From positions 992,001 to 1,056,000 of the forward strand of contig OX638327.1 of the NCBI GenBank assembly GCA_951812745.1: 64,000 nucleotides of DNA, written 5' to 3'. This DNA is from an uncultured Nitrospirales bacterium (GTDB lineage Bacteria > Nitrospirota > Nitrospiria > Nitrospirales > UBA8639). Both the position numbers and the translations under genes were made by a program. Under the pieces are notes generated by a model. That model was not told where the DNA came from and made no database searches. It saw only the letters and a list, made by a program, of their open reading frames with translations. Shown piece after piece: positions 7,831 through 16,807 of this stretch. How positions within the stretch are numbered: position 1 is the first letter of the stretch; each line of letters starts with the position of its first letter.

Positions 7831-8715
7831 ATGCCCACCGTCGCGGAAGCGCACTCCTACTGCACCAAAACAACCAAGGGCAGCGGGAGTAATTTCTATT
7901 ATTCATTTCTCTTTTTGCCCCGTCCCCGCCGGGAAGCCATGTATACCGTGTACACGTTGTGTTACGAGTTGGACGCGGCCGTGGATCATCCCCCTGACGG
8001 GGCGGATCCATGCGAACAACTTGCGCAATGGCGCCGGGAAATCGAGGCGGCGTATCACGGCATCCCGCGATATCCGGTGACCATCAGTCTCGCGGACCAC
8101 GCCCGCAAGCTGGACATTCCCCAGGACTATTTTCAGGAACTGATTGCCGGCATGGAAATGGATCTGACGGTCAGGCGGTATGCCACCTTTGACGATCTCT
8201 ATCCCTATTGCTATCGCGTGGCCTCGATCGTCGGATTGATCTGTCTGAAAGTGTTCGGAACCATTGACCCGCGCGCGCGGGACTATGCCGTCAACTTGGG
8301 CGTGGCCTTTCAACTGACCAACATCATGCGCGACATCGGAGCCGATGCCGAACGCGACCGGATTTACGTGCCGCAGGAGGACCTGGCCAGGTTCGGCTGT
8401 TCCGAAGAACAGATTTTGTCCAAGACCTCTTCGCCCCAATTCTTTCAACTCATGGAATTCCAGGCCGCCCGGGCTCACGACTACTATCGAAAAGCCCAAA
8501 CCGTGTATGACGCCCTTTCATCGGCCGACCGTCAATCCTTGCTGGTCGCGGAAATCATGCGCGACATCTATTTCAATCTGTTGACCCGTATTGAAAAAAC
8601 GCGATTTGCCGTGTTTTCTTCCCGCATTCGCGTCCCTCCGCTTCATCGTCTGACATTGGCCCTGACGGCGTGGGGGCAGCGATCGTTCCAAAATCGTGTG
8701 TCCCGCCGCACGTGA
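7831..8715 (+). CDS. hpnD: Squalene/phytoene synthase family protein (HpnD-like)
   Basis: This 294-residue protein matches trans-isoprenyl diphosphate synthases that join two farnesyl diphosphates. The first aspartate-rich motif is seen in ELDAAVD (about residues 47-53) and the second in MRDIGADAERDRIYVP (about 165-180). A substrate-binding YCYRVASIVG segment sits between them. The sequence and single-gene setting best fit HpnD, presqualene diphosphate synthase of hopanoid biosynthesis, rather than phytoene synthase, but no other hopanoid genes (hpnC, hpnE, shc) are in the window to settle this. The downstream neighbour is a repeat-rich gap. Confidence 0.85.
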   Translation: MPTVAEAHSYCTKTTKGSGSNFYYSFLFLPRPRREAMYTVYTLCYELDAAVDHPPDGADPCEQLAQWRREIEAAYHGIPRYPVTISLADHARKLDIPQDYFQELIAGMEMDLTVRRYATFDDLYPYCYRVASIVGLICLKVFGTIDPRARDYAVNLGVAFQLTNIMRDIGADAERDRIYVPQEDLARFGCSEEQILSKTSSPQFFQLMEFQAARAHDYYRKAQTVYDALSSADRQSLLVAEIMRDIYFNLLTRIEKTRFAVFSSRIRVPPLHRLTLALTAWGQRSFQNRVSRRT

Positions 8716-8764
8716 GGCATCACCGGTCGATTGACATGAAAAGAGCCAACGCCAATTCAGGGGT

Positions 8765-8790
8765 GTCATTCCGAGCGAAGCGAGGAATCT
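8765..8790 (+). repeat. Dispersed palindrome (GTCATTCCGAGCGAAGCGAGGAAT type)
   Basis: A short inverted repeat with arms ATTCC(G)AGCG and CG(A)GGAAT around GAAG, between the hpnD-like gene and the REPIN. This palindrome type is widespread in intergenic DNA of diverse bacteria. No gene is seen in 8716-8921. Confidence 0.55.
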
Positions 8791-8816
8791 CTCGGTCAAC
8801 CACCGAACGCAGCCGC

Positions 8817-8902
8817 GTAGGTCGGGTTAGCCGCAGGCGTAACCCGACAATTCCGCAGGTTCAATATTTCCTGTCGGATTACGCTCCGCTAATCCGACCT
8901 AC
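8817..8902. repeat. REPIN: two REP hairpins in inverted orientation
   Basis: A plus-strand REP (8817-8848: GTAG plus a GTCGGGTTA/TAACCCGAC hairpin) and a minus-strand REP (8873-8902: GTCGGATTA/TAATCCGAC hairpin ending CTAC) face each other across 24 bases. This is the paired arrangement called a REPIN, the replicating unit mobilised by REP-associated tyrosine transposases. No such transposase gene is in the window. It ends 20 bases before the uracil-DNA glycosylase start. Confidence 0.75.
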
Positions 8903-8921
8903 AACAACATGAGGGCTATCT

Positions 8922-9533
8922 ATGTCGCTCGCTGATCTCTGTGAATCCTTGCGCAACTGCCAGCAATGTCGTCTGGCTTCCGGACGGACGCAGGTCGTGT
9001 TCGGGAGCGGGAATCCGGAGGCTTCGATCATGTTCGTGGGGGAAGCCCCGGGGTTTCACGAGGATAAGCAAGGGGTGCCGTTCGTCGGCGCGGCAGGAAA
9101 ACTCCTGACGGAATTATTGGAATCGGTCGGACTATCCCGGTCACAGATTTATATTGCCAACGTCATCAAATGCCGTCCTCCTGGGAATCGCGACCCCGCA
9201 CCCGATGAAGTGGAGACGTGCAAACCCTTCCTGCTCCAGCAGATCCAATTGATCAAACCGCACCTGGTGTGTTCCATGGGCAACTTTGCTACCCAAACGC
9301 TGTTGGAAAGAAAAGTCGGGATCACCAAGGTCCACGGGCAACCGTTTGAATTAGCAGACTTTCGACTGTTTCCGCTGTTCCATCCTGCCGCGGCGCTTCA
9401 CAATGACCATCTTCTCCCTCAGCTTCGGGAAGACTTCCAAAAACTACGGCAGCTCGTGGAGGCCATGGCTGCTCCACACCAAGAGGCCGCGGGGTCAGCC
9501 ACGGCTCAACCCGTCCAAATGGATTTATTTTAA
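8922..9533 (+). CDS. Uracil-DNA glycosylase, family 4 (Fe-S type)
   Basis: This enzyme excises uracil from DNA to start base-excision repair. The 203-residue protein has the family-4 hallmarks. Four cysteines can ligate a [4Fe-4S] cluster (within NCQQCRLA near residue 15, NVIKCRPP near 87 and VETCKPF near 103). The catalytic loop is GEAPGFHEDKQGVPFVG and the C-terminal loop is HPAAALHN. The ATG follows a REPIN. The gene converges on secA, with an inverted repeat between the two. Confidence 0.94.
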   Translation: MSLADLCESLRNCQQCRLASGRTQVVFGSGNPEASIMFVGEAPGFHEDKQGVPFVGAAGKLLTELLESVGLSRSQIYIANVIKCRPPGNRDPAPDEVETCKPFLLQQIQLIKPHLVCSMGNFATQTLLERKVGITKVHGQPFELADFRLFPLFHPAAALHNDHLLPQLREDFQKLRQLVEAMAAPHQEAAGSATAQPVQMDLF

Positions 9534-9544
9534 CGAATCTCTGG

Positions 9545-9628
9545 TTCCCTCTCCTTCCCTCGCCGCTCCTTCCTCTTCGCTCCCTTCGTCCTGCTTGCCT
9601 GTCCCCCCTTACCCTCAAGGAGAGGGAA
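9545..9628. terminator. Inverted repeat between convergent udg and secA
   Basis: A perfect 12-base inverted repeat (TTCCCTCTCCTT at 9545-9556 and AAGGAGAGGGAA at 9617-9628) encloses 60 pyrimidine-rich bases. It sits between two convergent genes and could act as a bidirectional terminator or be a relative of the CCCTCTCCC/GGGAGAGGG dispersed repeat seen elsewhere here. No canonical T-run follows. Confidence 0.45.
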
Positions 9629-9644
9629 TGAAGGGACGCTCCGC

Positions 9645-12368
9645 TCACGCCCCGTGACATTTTTTATATTTTTTGCCGCTGCCGCACGGGCAGGGCTCGT
9701 TTCGACCGACTTTGGCCTGGGCCCGTTGGACCGTCCGTTGCGCGGGCGCACCGTCTCCACGGTTGAAGGTCATTTGGGGGGGCAGGTCCGCGTCGTCCTC
9801 GATGGGCGGGCGTTCTCCTTTGACGACCTGAACTTTAAACAGGCGCTCCAGAGAATCGGACTTGATGCGGTCCATCATGGCGGCAAACATGTCGAAGCCT
9901 TCTCGTTTATACTCCGCCAACGGATCTTTCTGGCCGTAGCCCCGGAGCCCGATGCCGTCCCGGAGTTGATCCATGCCGAGGAGATGATCCTTCCAATGAT
10001 GATCGATGACCTGTAACACCAGGCTCCGTTCAAGCTGTGAGCGCAGTTCGGGACCGATTTGTTCTTCGCGTTCCGCTTGCCTGTGCCTGAAAAGCTGCTG
10101 GACGTGTTCCAGCAATTCGTTCCGCAGGCCATCGCGTCCCATTTCCGACATGTCCTCGGTCGCCAGGACTTCCGTGCCGAATTGCGCGAGGGCGGCTTCG
10201 CGCAACCCGGCCAAATCCCAGGCTTCGGCGTAGGCTTCTTCCGGGCAGTAGGTATTGATCAAGGTGTCCACGACGTCCACGAGCCAATCCTCTGCGTCGT
10301 CTTGAATGGAACCGCCCCCAAGAACGCCGGCTCGATGGGCATAGATGATCTCCCGCTGTTTATTCATGACGTCGTCGTATTCGAGAATGTGTTTCCGGAT
10401 GTCGAAATTATGACCCTCGACTTTCTTCTGGGCGTTTTCAATGGATTTGCTGACCATCCGGTGTTCGATCGGCACGCCTTCTTCCATCCCAAGCTTCAAC
10501 ATCAGGTTGGAAACCCGTTCCGAAGCGAAAATACGCATCAGATCGTCTTCCAGGGATAAGAAGAAGCGAGACGACCCCGGGTCGCCCTGGCGACCGGACC
10601 GGCCTCGAAGCTGGTTGTCGATCCGGCGACTTTCATGACGCTCCGTGCCGACGATATGCAATCCGCCCAATTCCAGGACGTCCGCCTTTTCGATTTCGCA
10701 TTGCCTTTGAATCCGTTCGAAAGCCGCGTGCTTCTGCTCGTCGGTCAAATCGTCGCCCCGGTAGACTACCTGCTGTTTGTATAACGCGTCCGGGTTGCCG
10801 CCCAGCACAATATCCGTTCCTCGACCGGCCATGTTGGTGGCCAGCGTGACCGCGCCCTTGCCCCCGGCTTGGGAAATAATCTCCGCTTCCTTTTCATGAA
10901 ACTTGGCGTTCAAAACCTGGTGTTTCACGCCTTGCTGCTTGAGAATTTTGGAGAGTCGTTCCGACTTTTCAATGGAAATCGTGCCTACCAGTACGGGCTG
11001 ACCCCGCTCGTAGTATTCCATGACCTCCTGGGCTATCGCCTCGAATTTTTCTTTTTCCGTGCGATACACCACGTCCGAATGATCCTGGCGAACCATCTCA
11101 CGGTTGGTCGGAATCACGTTGACGTCCAGGTTGTAGATTTTGGCAAACTCCGCGGCTTCCGTATCCGCCGTCCCGGTCATCCCCGCCAGTTTTTCATACA
11201 TCCGAAAATAATTTTGAAACGTGATGGAGGCCAACGTCTGATTTTCGTTGGCGATTTTCACGCCCTCCTTGGCTTCGACCGCCTGGTGCAACCCGTCGCT
11301 CCACCGCCGGCCCGGCATCAGGCGTCCCGTAAACTCATCGACGATCTGCACTTCGCCTTCCTTGACGACGTAATCCACGTCGCGTTTATAAATGGCATGG
11401 GCCTGCAAGGCTTTGATGACGTGGTGCACCACGTCGAGATTTTTCGGGTCATACAGGTTGTCGCCCGCCAGCAGCCCGTCCGCGGCCAGCAATTTTTCCA
11501 CGCGGGCGTTCCCTTCTTCCGTCAGCGCCACCGTCCTTGATTTTTCTTCGATGGTATAGTCCCGTTCGGCGTTGAGCCTGGGGATCAGCCGGTTGATCCG
11601 ATTGTATAATTCCGTACTCTGTTCGGCCGGACCGGAGATGATGAGCGGCGTGCGCGCTTCATCGATCAGGATACTGTCCACCTCGTCTACGATCGCGTAC
11701 GACAAATCCCGTTGAACGCGCTGGCGCAGATCGTTGATGACCAAATTATCACGAAGGTAATCAAACCCAAACTCGTTGTTGGTGCCGTAGGTGATGTCGG
11801 CACGATAGGCTTCGGGTCTCGTACAGGGGCGCAGATAATTCAACCGTTTATCCGCCGCCTCGTATTCGGGATCAAACAGGAACGAGGATTCATGCTGGAT
11901 CACGCCGACCGTGCAACCCAACGCGTGATACACCGGGCCCATCCATTGCGCGTCACGTTTCGCCAGATAATCATTGACCGTCACCAGATGCGCGCCTTTT
12001 CCCGGCAATGCGTTCAAATACATGGGCAGGGTCGCCACCAACGTCTTTCCCTCACCGGTCTTCATTTCCGAAATTTTCCCCGCGTGCAACACCATGCCGC
12101 CCACGAGTTGGACGTCGAAGTGGCGCAGGCCGATTTTTCGCCGGGAGGCCTCACGGCACACGGCAAAGGCTTCGGGGAGCAGCGCATCCAACGGCTCTCC
12201 CGCGTCGAGGCGCTTTTTGAACACCTGAGTCTTATCCGCCAGCGCCTCATCCGAAAGCGACTGCAAGCCGGGCTCCAATTCGTTAATCCGAGCCACGATG
12301 GGTTGGAGCGCCTTCAACTCACGATCGTTTTTGCTTCCAAACAACAGATTGAGCAGTCTGACAAACAT
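9645..12368 (-). CDS. secA: Preprotein translocase ATPase SecA
   Basis: SecA drives export of unfolded preproteins through SecYEG. At 907 residues it is full length. Walker A is seen as [11 protein letters not shown], with the DEAD-box region [19 protein letters not shown], the [12 protein letters not shown] and [13 protein letters not shown] motifs, and the C-terminal zinc SEC-C tail [17 protein letters not shown], which binds SecB and phospholipid. The ATG at 12368 ([17 protein letters not shown]) has AGAGGTG upstream. It is divergent from the TonB-dependent receptor at 12732. Confidence 0.98.
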   Translation of the reverse strand: MFVRLLNLLFGSKNDRELKALQPIVARINELEPGLQSLSDEALADKTQVFKKRLDAGEPLDALLPEAFAVCREASRRKIGLRHFDVQLVGGMVLHAGKISEMKTGEGKTLVATLPMYLNALPGKGAHLVTVNDYLAKRDAQWMGPVYHALGCTVGVIQHESSFLFDPEYEAADKRLNYLRPCTRPEAYRADITYGTNNEFGFDYLRDNLVINDLRQRVQRDLSYAIVDEVDSILIDEARTPLIISGPAEQSTELYNRINRLIPRLNAERDYTIEEKSRTVALTEEGNARVEKLLAADGLLAGDNLYDPKNLDVVHHVIKALQAHAIYKRDVDYVVKEGEVQIVDEFTGRLMPGRRWSDGLHQAVEAKEGVKIANENQTLASITFQNYFRMYEKLAGMTGTADTEAAEFAKIYNLDVNVIPTNREMVRQDHSDVVYRTEKEKFEAIAQEVMEYYERGQPVLVGTISIEKSERLSKILKQQGVKHQVLNAKFHEKEAEIISQAGGKGAVTLATNMAGRGTDIVLGGNPDALYKQQVVYRGDDLTDEQKHAAFERIQRQCEIEKADVLELGGLHIVGTERHESRRIDNQLRGRSGRQGDPGSSRFFLSLEDDLMRIFASERVSNLMLKLGMEEGVPIEHRMVSKSIENAQKKVEGHNFDIRKHILEYDDVMNKQREIIYAHRAGVLGGGSIQDDAEDWLVDVVDTLINTYCPEEAYAEAWDLAGLREAALAQFGTEVLATEDMSEMGRDGLRNELLEHVQQLFRHRQAEREEQIGPELRSQLERSLVLQVIDHHWKDHLLGMDQLRDGIGLRGYGQKDPLAEYKREGFDMFAAMMDRIKSDSLERLFKVQVVKGERPPIEDDADLPPQMTFNRGDGAPAQRTVQRAQAKVGRNEPCPCGSGKKYKKCHGA

Positions 12369-12731
12369 GATCGGTCAACACCTCTGGAGGAATGAACGTC
12401 TTTTCGTTATCGGGATGATCCTGTCACTGCCATGACCTGACAGGGGGTCTGCCTTGTCACGTCTTGCTTCCATTCTCAGGCCTTGTCTATGCAGGCTGCA
12501 AGCCTGCGTAGAAAATTTTCACCGTTTTATATAAGAGAGCTTATAGCAAACTTGATCCGGTCGCGGCTAGTGGGGATTGACCAAGGGGGTGTGTATTGCA
12601 ATTGTCGGGGGAGAGTTGTAAATTACGTAGTTTGCTACGTATCTCTCCCGCTAAGCAGTGCATGTGCATTGAAGCCATGATTTCCACAACTTCAAAAGCT
12701 TTTGATTAAAGACATACGGGAGAAACCCACC
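12369..12731 (+). promoter_or_regulatory. Leader region with stacked hairpin ahead of the first TonB receptor
   Basis: This 360-base divergent gap between secA and the receptor has no credible gene. It contains three inverted repeats: CCTGTCA/TGACAGG (12420-12444), GCAGGCT/AGCCTGC (12490-12508), and a large stem at 12609-12649. The large stem is built from GGGAGAG/CTCTCCC outside and TACGTAG-TTTG-CTACGTA inside, with an eight-base bulge. No U-run follows it, so it is not a plain terminator; an operator or structured 5' leader is possible. I see no convincing Fur box and no known riboswitch consensus. Confidence 0.4.
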
Positions 12732-15158
12732 ATGAGAAAAGAACGGACTTCTTCAGGTATGACTGTCACATTTCTCAGCATTCTGCCGTTTTTAGTCTTG
12801 GTATTTTCTTTGGATGCATCTGCGCAAAGCGAAGAAAGCACGGCGAAGAGCCCGAGCATGTCGGATATCCATCAATTGGAAGAAGTCGTGGTCACGGCGA
12901 CCAGGCGGACCGAAACGGTCATGGACGTGCCCTTCTCCGTCAACGTGCTGAAAGAATCCGACATCCAGCGGCTCAACACCTTCAACCTGGAAGATCTCTC
13001 CCGGAACATCGCCGGCCTGAACATCCAGAACCTGGGGCCCGGCCAGACCGTGGTGACCATCCGCGGGGTGTCATCCGGGCAGATCGTCCGCGACCAGCCC
13101 GGCGTCAAGGAACAGGTCGGGATCTACCTGGACGACACGCCGATCGCGATTTCGCTCTTTACCCCGGACTTGGACCTGTATGACGTCCAGCGCGTGGAAA
13201 CCCTGCGGGGCCCGCAAGGCACGCTGTTCGGCTCCGGGTCCATCGGCGGCACCGTGCGGTACGTCACCAACAAGCCCCAACTCGGCGTCAAGGACGTCAG
13301 GACGCAATTCGACCTGAACACCATCGACAGCGGCTCGGCCGGCGGGCACGTCAAGGCGGCCTTCAACGCGCCCCTGGGCAACAACGCGGCCGTGCGCGTG
13401 GTGGGCTACGGCACGCGATACGGCGGGTTCATCGACGCCCTGCGGGTCACCGGCGAAAGGGACGACAACGTCAACGACGGCGGCCGCTTCGGGGGTCGCA
13501 TGTCCGTGTTGTGGCAGCCCACCGAGAACGTGACCATCACCCCCCGGCTGGTGTATCAGAACATCGACATGGACGGGTTCAACCGCGACGAGATCTTCAA
13601 CCTGTATGCCAACCCGTATTCCACGACGCGGCCCCGCGTGCAGCTCGGCAAGCGCCAGCAATTCCTGCTGCTGGAAGAAGCCTTCGAAGACGAAACCCTG
13701 CTCCTCGACAACACCGTCAAATGGAACCCCAACGACCGCATCGAGGCGACCTATGTCGCCAGCTATACCAAGCGCAACTTGCTGGTCAGCCGGGACGCCA
13801 GCGCGCTGGCCGGCAGCGTGGCGGTCGATGTGGGATTTCCACCGGAAGGAGTGCTACTGCCATCCAACTTGCGGGATACCACCGGAATCGAGCAGATGAC
13901 CCATGAGGTGCGGGTCAGTTCCACCGACGACAGTGCATTCCAATGGCAGGCGGGCGTCTTCTATTCCAATATCAAACGCGACTACTCCCAGCGACTGCCC
14001 ACGCCCGGGTGGGACCGGACATACGTAAACGCGGGAAGTCCGGGGCTCGGGGCATTGGAGGATGCCAGAAACGGCTTCAACACCATGGATTCGCCCTATG
14101 TGTCGGACTTGACCTACGACCTCAGCCAGATCGCCGTATTCGGCGAAGCCACCTACATGCTCTACGACCGCCTTGGTTTTACCGCCGGGTTGCGCTGGTA
14201 CGACTGGGAAGAAGACAAGACCTTCAGATCGGGCGGGTCCTTCTCGAACAGCGACGCGCAAAACCAGAACGTGACGGTATCCTCCAACGGGTTCACGCCC
14301 CGGTTCATGCTCAAATATGACGTGACCGACCGCGTGGCCGTGAACGCGCAGGCGTCGCGGGGATTCCGGCTGGGCGGCGTGAACGATCCGTTGAACGCGC
14401 CGCTGTGCGGCGCGGCCGCCTATGAGACCTACCGGGGGTTCCAGCGGTTCAAGGACGAGACCCTGTGGAACTACGAAGTCGGCCTCAAATCCTCATACGA
14501 AAAGGTGACGATGAACGCGTCGCTGTTCTACGCCGACATCAGCAACCTGGGCGTGAACGTGGAGGCCGGTGAATGTTCATCGCGGGTGACCGTCAGCGTA
14601 CCCGAGGCGCACACCATGGGAGGAGAACTGGAGTTCGCCGTCCACCCCACGGATGCGTTGCTGGTCACGTTTGCCGGCAGCTACGTGGAGGCGGAATTTG
14701 ATACCACGATACCCAACGTGCCCGGCATCAAGGACGGCAACCGCATCCCGTCCGTGCCCAACTGGCAGCTCTCCGCGGTGGCCACGTACACGTTCCCGGG
14801 TGTCTTGAATTCAAAGGAGAGTTACGTCACCGCAGCTTGGCAGTACGTCGGCAGTCAGTTCACCCAACCCGGTGATCAGGAAAATACGCCATACCCGTCC
14901 AGACTCATTGCGGGTCTGACGGGAGCAGACATGGCTTCCGACAATTTTCGGGACCAAATGGAACTGGACGCGTACCATCTGCTCAACCTGAACACGGGCC
15001 TGCTGTACGACACGTGGGAAGTCATGTTCTACATCAAGAACATCACGGACGAAAACCCGCAACTCTCATTCGACCGTGAACGTGGAGGAGCCGCCCGCCT
15101 GGCCTATCGCGTGGGGCAGCCCCGCACGTTCGGCATCCTCAGCCGCTTCTACTTTTGA
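12732..15158 (+). CDS. TonB-dependent outer-membrane receptor (first of two)
   Basis: An 808-residue outer-membrane receptor for energised uptake. A signal peptide ends at SLDASAQ. A TonB box (LEEVVVTATR) is followed by the plug domain with GVSSGQIVRDQPGV and the conserved LRGPQGTLFGSGSIGGTVRY. A long beta-barrel follows, ending LSRFYF with the usual terminal Phe. The ATG at 12732 has GGGAGA upstream; an in-frame TTG 30 bases earlier lacks a ribosome site. The plug/barrel core is clearly richer in G+C than the 5' end and the neighbouring genes, suggesting acquisition or recombination. The plug style is that of receptors for siderophores or other large ligands; the ligand is unknown. Confidence 0.92.
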   Translation: MRKERTSSGMTVTFLSILPFLVLVFSLDASAQSEESTAKSPSMSDIHQLEEVVVTATRRTETVMDVPFSVNVLKESDIQRLNTFNLEDLSRNIAGLNIQNLGPGQTVVTIRGVSSGQIVRDQPGVKEQVGIYLDDTPIAISLFTPDLDLYDVQRVETLRGPQGTLFGSGSIGGTVRYVTNKPQLGVKDVRTQFDLNTIDSGSAGGHVKAAFNAPLGNNAAVRVVGYGTRYGGFIDALRVTGERDDNVNDGGRFGGRMSVLWQPTENVTITPRLVYQNIDMDGFNRDEIFNLYANPYSTTRPRVQLGKRQQFLLLEEAFEDETLLLDNTVKWNPNDRIEATYVASYTKRNLLVSRDASALAGSVAVDVGFPPEGVLLPSNLRDTTGIEQMTHEVRVSSTDDSAFQWQAGVFYSNIKRDYSQRLPTPGWDRTYVNAGSPGLGALEDARNGFNTMDSPYVSDLTYDLSQIAVFGEATYMLYDRLGFTAGLRWYDWEEDKTFRSGGSFSNSDAQNQNVTVSSNGFTPRFMLKYDVTDRVAVNAQASRGFRLGGVNDPLNAPLCGAAAYETYRGFQRFKDETLWNYEVGLKSSYEKVTMNASLFYADISNLGVNVEAGECSSRVTVSVPEAHTMGGELEFAVHPTDALLVTFAGSYVEAEFDTTIPNVPGIKDGNRIPSVPNWQLSAVATYTFPGVLNSKESYVTAAWQYVGSQFTQPGDQENTPYPSRLIAGLTGADMASDNFRDQMELDAYHLLNLNTGLLYDTWEVMFYIKNITDENPQLSFDRERGGAARLAYRVGQPRTFGILSRFYF

Positions 15159-15631
15159 TCTGGAGGTGCACGTTCCGGCTCATTGTCAATAGTGGTGACG
15201 TTCGTATAAAATGTCCGTAGCAAGACCGTGTGGTCGGCAAACGGCCAGTTTCATGTTGGAGCCGGCCAAATCCCCCAACTCCTCGTGCACCGGGAGTCGA
15301 GCCTCTTGTGGTGACAAGCCCCAACAATGTCCTACACGAGTTCTCTGATAAAACGGGGATTCCATAGAATAGCTGCGACATCCCGGGGCAAAACCCGGGA
15401 CAGGCCTTATGTCGCGATGTTCCTGACCGCCTGAGAGGCGGCGACAAAGCAAGGCGTTTTTCTATGAAACCTGGTCATTGTGAACCTAAAGATAGAAGTC
15501 CCGATACAACCCCTTGATTCGCTAATCGACATGGGGGATGCGCGTAGCGGCGTCGTTCGGTTCGAGGAAAGTTTGGGGCTGAAGCTTGTTTCCAGTAAAC
15601 AGTATTTTATATTTACAGTTTACTTACATTC
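15159..15631. other. Gene-free gap with nested hairpins
   Basis: A 473-base gap between the first receptor and the double-TonB protein. No reading frame here looks like a protein I recognise. Nested palindromes are packed at 15376-15441: CGACAT/ATGTCG enclosing TCCCGGG/CCCGGGA, then CCGCCT-GAG-AGGCGG. They may mark an insertion-element end, a small structured RNA or processing sites. An A/T-rich stretch (15600-15630) immediately before the next ATG could hold a promoter. Confidence 0.35.
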
Positions 15632-16786
15632 ATGATGGTTCAGAAAACCGCCGCAACGGCTTCCATCTTCTCCAAGGTTCTCGGGTCTGTTCTTGTGCCG
15701 TTACTGGGATGTCTCGTCTGCCCCCCGGCGTTAGCGCAGGACTTACCGGGCGAATCAATCGAATTCCTGGAGACCCTCGAAATTGCCGACACTCTGGCCG
15801 ATGAAGAAGAGCGGGAAATCAGTATCCCCCAACCCGATACCACGACGTTGAGGCCATTCGACGACCTCATGGTCGCCACGATTTCCAGAAATTCTCTCGT
15901 CTCACCAGACAGACCTACACTTATGCGGGATTCCATTGCGGACCGCAAGGGACTGTGGCAAACCGTCCGATTGATGACTGCCCGGGCAGAACGCCGCATC
16001 AGCCTGACCGCCTTGGACAGCACAACGGTCGTGCCGTTCAACGGCCTCATGATCGCCACGATTCCCAAAACTGCCATCGTCCCGCAGGACGGGCCTAAAC
16101 CCGAACTCGCTCGGGATTCCATTGCGGATCGCAAAGCACTGCGGAAAACCGTCAGACTGATCAAGTCCGAACGTCCCCAGTATCCGCAAGCGGCTCGCAG
16201 GGAGGGCTGGGAAGGCACGGTCGTGTTACGAATCACCATCGGTGCCGACGGGGACGTGGGAAACGTCAGAACTCAGACAAGCTCGGGGTTTCCCGTGCTT
16301 GACGAGAGTGCCGCCAAGTCAGTCAAAGTGTGGCGATTCGATCCGGCGAGAGATGGAGAATTTCGCGTTTCCGCCGTGGTCGACCTGCCCATCAGGTTCA
16401 ACCTTGACGAGTATGGGATCCAATCGTCGCGAGACGAACCTGAACCCGAACCTGAACCCGAACCTGAACCTGAACCCGTGCGGGTGAAGAAACCTGCCAG
16501 ATTGATCAAATCCGAACGTCCCCCATATCCGCAAGCGGCTCGCAGGGAGGGCTGGGAAGGCACGGTCGTGTTACGGATCACCATTGGTACCGGCGGGGAC
16601 GTGGAACAAGTCGCCATTCAAGAAAGCTCGGGACATCCCGAGCTTGACGAAAGCGCCGCACAGTCAGTCAAAACGTGGCAATTCGACCCGGCGAAAGTTG
16701 GAGACGATCCCATTTCCTCCGCGGTCGACCTGCCCGTCACATTCGACCTCGAGGAATATAAAGAGGAGACAAAAATCGCAGAATAG
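15632..16786 (+). CDS. Exported protein with two TonB C-terminal domains
   Basis: A 384-residue protein with an N-terminal export signal ending near PALAQ (residue 36); an alternative lipobox-like LLGC lies at 24-27. Residues 70-115 and 129-177 are a duplicated segment sharing RDSIADRK and TVRL. Two TonB C-terminal domains follow (about 177-258 and 290-372), each with YPQAARREGWEGTVVLRITI and the WxFDPA signature. They are separated by a linker of Glu-Pro repeats (268-282). The two domain copies are nearly identical at DNA level (around 16160-16260 and 16500-16610), so the duplication is recent. Ordinary TonB has one domain, a membrane anchor and no cleaved signal. It lies between two TonB-dependent receptors. 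The role is unknown: adaptor, competitor or spacer-type TonB. Confidence 0.85.
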   Translation: MMVQKTAATASIFSKVLGSVLVPLLGCLVCPPALAQDLPGESIEFLETLEIADTLADEEEREISIPQPDTTTLRPFDDLMVATISRNSLVSPDRPTLMRDSIADRKGLWQTVRLMTARAERRISLTALDSTTVVPFNGLMIATIPKTAIVPQDGPKPELARDSIADRKALRKTVRLIKSERPQYPQAARREGWEGTVVLRITIGADGDVGNVRTQTSSGFPVLDESAAKSVKVWRFDPARDGEFRVSAVVDLPIRFNLDEYGIQSSRDEPEPEPEPEPEPEPVRVKKPARLIKSERPPYPQAARREGWEGTVVLRITIGTGGDVEQVAIQESSGHPELDESAAQSVKTWQFDPAKVGDDPISSAVDLPVTFDLEEYKEETKIAE

Positions 16787-16807
16787 CATGCCTAAGGAGA
16801 CCCTATC

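Noticed and set aside
10869-12395. Long plus-strand frames across secA
   Set aside because: secA motifs are complete on the other strand; these frames are antisense shadows.
12369-12731. Fur box or cobalamin riboswitch ahead of the TonB-dependent receptor
   Set aside because: No GATAATGATAATCATTATC-like sequence and no cobalamin-box consensus could be found; only unassigned hairpins are present.
16430-16485. Glu-Pro codon repeat as a phase-variable slippage tract
   Set aside because: The unit is six bases (GAACCT/GAACCC), so gain or loss keeps the frame; it changes linker length but does not switch the gene off.
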